DNA of 30,792 nucleotides from Congregicoccus sp964517665 (GTDB lineage Bacteria; Verrucomicrobiota; Verrucomicrobiia; Opitutales; Opitutaceae): positions 1 through 30,792 of the forward strand of contig CAZFCY010000043.1 of the NCBI GenBank assembly GCA_964517665.1, in the 5' to 3' direction. Positions 27,120 to 30,792 of this stretch are shown here, one piece after another. Within the stretch, counting starts at the first letter, position 1; each line of letters starts with the position of its first letter. The notes beneath the pieces are model-generated. The model saw only the letters and a list, made by a program, of their open reading frames with translations, ran no database searches and was not told the origin of the DNA. Position numbers and translations under genes: made by a program.

Positions 27120-28664
27120 ATGACCCACGACCCTTTTGAGCAACTGAAGGCATCCGGCAGACTGCCCTCGCCACCGGGTGTCGCCGCGCGACTGCTCGGT
27201 CTTGTCCAGAGCGAGGATGCCTCGCTCGAAGATTTTGCGCGCATCATCAGCGCCGATCCCGCGCTCGGCGCGAAGGTTTTGCGCTATGTGAATTCGCCGC
27301 TCGTCGGCCTCGGCTTTCATGGCTCGACGATCGACGAGGCGGTCGCTCGCATCGGCATGCGCGGGACGCAGATGATCGCGCTGTCATTCTCGCTTATCGC
27401 GGCGGGGCGCGACGAGACCTGCGCGGGTTTCGATTTCGACGAGTTCTGGTCGCGGTCTCTCGCCTGCGCGCTGGCCACGCGCGCGCTCGCCCGGTGGACG
27501 CGCTGTTGGGAGGCGGACGAAGCCTTCATCACCGGCTTGCTCGCGCGGATCGGGAGACTGGCGTTTGCGACGGCGCTCGCGAAGGATTATGAATCGGTTC
27601 TGGCCGGCGTCGTTTATTCCGACTTCGAGCTGGATGAGCGTGAACGGCTCATGATCGGAGCCGACCAATGGGAGATCGGGGCGCGCGTGCTCGCCGACTG
27701 GCATCTCCCCGAGTCCATCTGGAGCGCCATCGACGCGCTTTCGACCCGCTCCGACCCGTCGCCGGATCCCGCCGGCCGGCCGGCGATTCTCGCGCTGGGC
27801 GACGCCATGGCGGGCTTGATTGCGTGCGGACCGGAGCGCACGAGCGCCGGCCTCCACCTGATGGAGCGGAAGGCAGCCGTGCTGGGCCTGCAGACCGAGG
27901 GTCTGCACGAGATGCTTCTCGACGTGGGAGCCGAGTGGTCGGGCTTCGGGGCGATCCTGAACATGGAAACCACGGGCGCGCCCGATCTGGTCGAACTCGA
28001 GCGACTCGCGCAGGAACACCGCGACGCTCTTCGCGGCGCGCCGGAATCGGAACTCGCGGATTTGCCGATGGAGAACCGCGAACCGGCCCCGCTTCCAAAT
28101 CGCGACGAAACGACAGGAGCGCACAACCGGCATGCCTTCGACTGCGCCCTTCCGATTGCGATCGAGCGCGCGGAAGGCGAGTCCAAGGCGGTCGCGTTGA
28201 TCCTCATCGACGTCGATCATTTTGAATCGATCAACTACCGGCATGGCGAATCCGCCGGCGATGCCGTCCTGCGGCATCTCGCCGCGGTGCTCGCCGATGC
28301 CGCGCGCAAGCGGGACGAGATATTCCGGTACGGCGGGGACGAGTTTGCCGTGATCGCGCGCGATGTGCCGCGCGCGTCGGCGCGTTGCCTGGCGGAGGCG
28401 TTCAGCTCGGCCCTCGAGCTGTCGCCGGTCGAATGGGAGGGAATCGCAATCCCGGCGACGATCAGCGCGGGCGTCGCCTGGGTCGCCTGGCCCGAGAATC
28501 CCTCGACCGTGGAGGAGATGCGGCGCGTGGCGCAGGCGTGCCTCGGCGAGGCGAAAAGGAGGGGCCGGAACTGTTGCGTGATCGAAGAGGAGGCGCCGGT
28601 CGTGGCGCGAAAGCCCTCGTGGGTCACCCGGATCGGCCGGGCGTTCTCGCACGCCGGCAGATAG
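27120..28664 (+). CDS. HDOD-GGDEF protein, probable diguanylate cyclase
   Basis: A 514-residue soluble protein. The N-terminal HDOD domain (about 1-215) opens with GRLPSPPGVAARLLGLVQSED and has ADPALGAKVLRYVNSPLVGL and AVARIGMRGTQMIAL. Its HD-type metal residues are mostly replaced (LLARIGRLAFAT where HDxGK is expected), so it is a binding, not catalytic, domain. The C-terminal GGDEF domain (about 340-495) has TGAHNRHAFD, LIDVDHFESINYRHGESAGD and an intact GGDEF at 405-409, with an inhibitory RxxD site at R396-D399. It should therefore make c-di-GMP under product inhibition. ATG 27120 is preferred; a 71-residue upstream in-frame extension has no domain character. Confidence 0.88.
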   Translation: MTHDPFEQLKASGRLPSPPGVAARLLGLVQSEDASLEDFARIISADPALGAKVLRYVNSPLVGLGFHGSTIDEAVARIGMRGTQMIALSFSLIAAGRDETCAGFDFDEFWSRSLACALATRALARWTRCWEADEAFITGLLARIGRLAFATALAKDYESVLAGVVYSDFELDERERLMIGADQWEIGARVLADWHLPESIWSAIDALSTRSDPSPDPAGRPAILALGDAMAGLIACGPERTSAGLHLMERKAAVLGLQTEGLHEMLLDVGAEWSGFGAILNMETTGAPDLVELERLAQEHRDALRGAPESELADLPMENREPAPLPNRDETTGAHNRHAFDCALPIAIERAEGESKAVALILIDVDHFESINYRHGESAGDAVLRHLAAVLADAARKRDEIFRYGGDEFAVIARDVPRASARCLAEAFSSALELSPVEWEGIAIPATISAGVAWVAWPENPSTVEEMRRVAQACLGEAKRRGRNCCVIEEEAPVVARKPSWVTRIGRAFSHAGR

Positions 28665-28704
28665 CGCGCCCGTCGTGCCCGCTTTTGGGGCAAAAAAACC
28701 GCGC

Positions 28705-29658
28705 TCAATCGCCGCCCACGCGCTCCCGGCCGTGCGGGCTGTCGAAATCGAGGATCGGGCCGAGCGGGACGATCCCGGTCGGGTTGATCTCGTCGTGCGT
28801 GCCGTAGTAGTGCTGTTTGATGTGGTCGATGTTCACGGTCGCGGCGATGCCGGGGTGTTGATAGAGATCCTTGAGATAGTTTCCGAGTTGCGGGTAGTCG
28901 ACGATGCGGCGCAGGTTGCACTTGAAGTGCCCATGATAAACCGCGTCGAAGCGGACGAGTGTGCAGAAGAGCCGCCAGTCGCTTTCCACGATGCGCGATC
29001 CGAAGAGATGGCGATTCGCCGCCAGCCGCTCGTCGAGGCGATCCAGCGCGGAGAAGAGAGCGCGCGCGGCCTGTTCATAGGCCGCCTGCCCGCTCGCGAA
29101 GCCGGCGCGATAAACGCCATTGTTGATATTCTCGTAGATGAACTCGCTCAGCTCCTTCTGCGGCGCCGCTATATCAGCGGGAAACAGCTCGTCCGCGCGC
29201 GGATTCCCCAGGGAGCGAAACGGCCCGGCGAACATCCGGCAGATGTCGTCCTCCGAGTTGTTTACGACGCGCCCGGTTTTGGTGTCCCAAAGCGCCGGCA
29301 CGGTGACCCGGCCGCGGTAGCCGGGCTCGGTCCGCTCGTAGGCTTCGCTGAGGAAGCGAAAGCCGTTCACTTCGTCCATGGCGTGGCCCGGGCCTTCGTG
29401 GAAGGCCCAGCCCCTCGAATCGCGATAAGGCGCCGCGATGGTGACGCTGACCGCTTCTTCGAGGCCGAGCAATTTGCGCGCGATCAGCGTGCGATGCGCC
29501 CACGGACAGGCGAGGGCGGCATAAAGATGATAACGCCCGGCTTCGACGCTGAACCGGGCGCTTCCGTCATCCGAGACCTGATCGCGGAAGGCATCTTCCT
29601 GGCGGTTGAATTCACCGGTCTCCGTCGTCTCGTCGGGGAATTGCGATCGCGCGCTCAT
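28705..29658 (-). CDS. Xi-class glutathione S-transferase (glutathionyl-hydroquinone reductase)
   Basis: A 317-residue cytoplasmic enzyme of the YqjG/PcpF type that removes glutathione from glutathionyl-hydroquinones. The catalytic Cys is C51 in YHLYAALACPWAHRTL, the CPWA motif that defines the class. Other blocks are GWAFHEGPGH, VPALWDTKTGRVVNNSEDDI, DWRLFCTLVRFDAVYHGHFKCN and DHIKQHYYGTHDEINPTGIVP. Length is close to E. coli YqjG (328). ATG 29658 (MSARSQFPDE) is used; an in-frame ATG ten residues upstream is possible. It is convergent with the HDOD-GGDEF gene across 40 bp and divergent from the DUF3300 gene. The physiological substrate is unknown. Confidence 0.9.
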   Translation of the reverse strand: MSARSQFPDETTETGEFNRQEDAFRDQVSDDGSARFSVEAGRYHLYAALACPWAHRTLIARKLLGLEEAVSVTIAAPYRDSRGWAFHEGPGHAMDEVNGFRFLSEAYERTEPGYRGRVTVPALWDTKTGRVVNNSEDDICRMFAGPFRSLGNPRADELFPADIAAPQKELSEFIYENINNGVYRAGFASGQAAYEQAARALFSALDRLDERLAANRHLFGSRIVESDWRLFCTLVRFDAVYHGHFKCNLRRIVDYPQLGNYLKDLYQHPGIAATVNIDHIKQHYYGTHDEINPTGIVPLGPILDFDSPHGRERVGGD

Positions 29659-29862
29659 GGCCGCGCCGCTCCTGGTGTGCGGAAGCATTTCACGATGTGC
29701 ATTCCGCAGGAAAGCCGCGGCCGGCGTTTTCGCAAGACGTGACGGCCGGGATGAAACCGTTTGCGATCGCGGCCGTCTTGTATGAATAGTGCGAGCGAAG
29801 CCGGCGCCTCCTGCGCCGCGGTCACCCCAATCACAAACCTGCCGCGATCGAGGATTGATATT

Positions 29863-30792
29863 ATGAAAACACGAGTCGGCCTTGCGCTGGCGCTGCTCGC
29901 CGCCTTCCCGGTTCAGGCTGGCGCGGAGGACGTGGAAGCGGTGGCGGCGACACCGGAGTTAACCGAGGATTATCTGGACACCCTGCTCGGCCCGCTCGCG
30001 CTGCATCCTGACGTGTTGGTGGCGTTGATCCTGCCGGCGTCGACTGTTCCAACCGACATCGTGCTGGCGGCGCGATTCCTGCGCTCGGGCGGAAAAATCG
30101 CCACGGGGAGCGAACCCGGGTGGGATGACAGCGTGCTGGGTCTCGCGCGGTATCCAAAAATTGTATACTGGCTCGATGAGGAACTCACGTGGACGGTGGA
30201 CGTGGGGCATGCATTCATGGCCGATCCTGCCGCTGTCATGAACGCGATCCAGCGTTTGCGCGCGCGCGCCAGCGCGGCGGGGACGCTTTCCTCGACTCAT
30301 CAACAACGCGTCGTCGTCGAGAACGAGATCATCTCGATCGTTCCGACGAGCACTCGCGTGATCTACATTCCCACCTACGACCCGCTTGTCGTTTACAGCC
30401 CGCTATACGACCACCGGCCGTCGGTCCATCTGCGATTCGGCTTCGGCCGTCCCATCGGCTCGTGGTTGCGTTACGATTGCGATTGGTGGGGCCGGCGGAT
30501 CTGGCATTTCGATGGCGCCCGTCGCGACCGGAGCGAGTGGGACCGGCGACGGCACAACTTCCGCGCCGGCCATCCCGCGATTCCTGGAGCGCGCCCGTGG
30601 CAGCCTCGCCCTCGCGACCTCGGCTGGCGCCAGCCGCATCGGCGCGAGGTGGCTCATGTCGAACGTCCGCGCTTCGATGCGGAGCCGCCCAGCCGCGCCA
30701 GGATTCGCGAACGGCAGGGCAGCGAACGTCCGGAGATTTCGCGGCCGGAAATCACTCCCCGGGGCGACAACCCGCGCCGCGAACGCGACGTT
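29863..30792 (+). CDS. DUF3300 exported protein, 3'-truncated by window edge
   Basis: The frame is open from ATG 29863 to the last base (310 codons). A signal peptide is clear (MKTRVGLALALLAAFPVQAGA). The mature start matches DUF3300: YLDTLLGPLALHPDVLVALILPAST, then SVLGLARYPKIVYWLDEELTWTVDVGHAF, VMNAIQRLRARASAAGTL and VIYIPTYDPLVVYSP. The domain is followed by a Trp/Arg-rich and then Arg/Pro/Glu-rich low-complexity tail that continues past the window. Location should be periplasmic or envelope; function is unknown. GAGGA nine bases before the ATG serves as Shine-Dalgarno. Confidence 0.88.
   Translation, partial: MKTRVGLALALLAAFPVQAGAEDVEAVAATPELTEDYLDTLLGPLALHPDVLVALILPASTVPTDIVLAARFLRSGGKIATGSEPGWDDSVLGLARYPKIVYWLDEELTWTVDVGHAFMADPAAVMNAIQRLRARASAAGTLSSTHQQRVVVENEIISIVPTSTRVIYIPTYDPLVVYSPLYDHRPSVHLRFGFGRPIGSWLRYDCDWWGRRIWHFDGARRDRSEWDRRRHNFRAGHPAIPGARPWQPRPRDLGWRQPHRREVAHVERPRFDAEPPSRARIRERQGSERPEISRPEITPRGDNPRRERDV

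Noticed and set aside
28676..28692. Hairpin with A7 between the HDOD-GGDEF and GST genes as a bidirectional terminator
   Set aside because: The stem is only 5 bp and the A-run follows it on the plus strand, so a T-run would precede rather than follow the stem on the minus strand.

Overview
The window reads as a piece of a G+C-rich (roughly two-thirds by eye) bacterial chromosome, most likely a verrucomicrobium of the Opitutales type. Pointers are a Minf_1886-family protein (a family known from Verrucomicrobia and Planctomycetes), a DUF4912 protein coupled to a GH57 branching enzyme, TonB and PilM-like proteins, and starts that mostly lack a strong Shine-Dalgarno. It is mainly chromosomal housekeeping DNA. 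There is no prophage, CRISPR array, rRNA or tRNA that I can see, and only small relics of mobile or toxin-antitoxin genes. Function calls rest on recognised motifs and remembered family members, not on searches.

Layout. 1-4.2 kb: 5'-truncated prfC (release factor 3), a divergent 7Fe/8Fe ferredoxin and glgB (GH13 branching enzyme). 4.2-8.5 kb: a truncated DUF433 antitoxin relic, a palindromic repeat, then minus-strand GH57 branching enzyme, DUF4912 protein and galE; a degenerate 7-bp repeat tract lies between the last two. 8.6-10.2 kb: a ketosynthase and acyl carrier protein pair closed by a strong terminator. 10.2-12.9 kb (minus): a ZnuD-like TonB receptor with His-rich loops, preceded by a small exported His-rich protein. 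12.9-16.8 kb: mogA, a second copy of the palindromic repeat, the Minf_1886 gene and a double-length M16 zinc protease. 16.9-19.3 kb: an HDOD protein, prmB and a cyclophilin. 19.4-21.6 kb (minus): ilvB-ilvN preceded by a textbook attenuation leader, a 32-residue peptide with five consecutive valine codons followed by a strong terminator. 22.1-28.7 kb: a divergent pair made of an atypical-receiver coiled-coil protein and a PilM-like/TM/3xPEGA/TonB-C fusion, then an HDOD-GGDEF protein. 28.7-30.8 kb: a xi-class glutathione transferase and a 3'-truncated DUF3300 protein.

How genes fit together. glgB, GH57, DUF4912 and galE form an alpha-glucan/UDP-sugar neighbourhood. The TonB receptor and His-rich protein look like a zinc-uptake pair. 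ilvBN is a branched-chain amino acid operon whose leader shows its regulation. The 22-28.7 kb region is the least described: an envelope-spanning scaffold candidate next to a TadZ/CpaE-like pseudo-receiver and a c-di-GMP enzyme.
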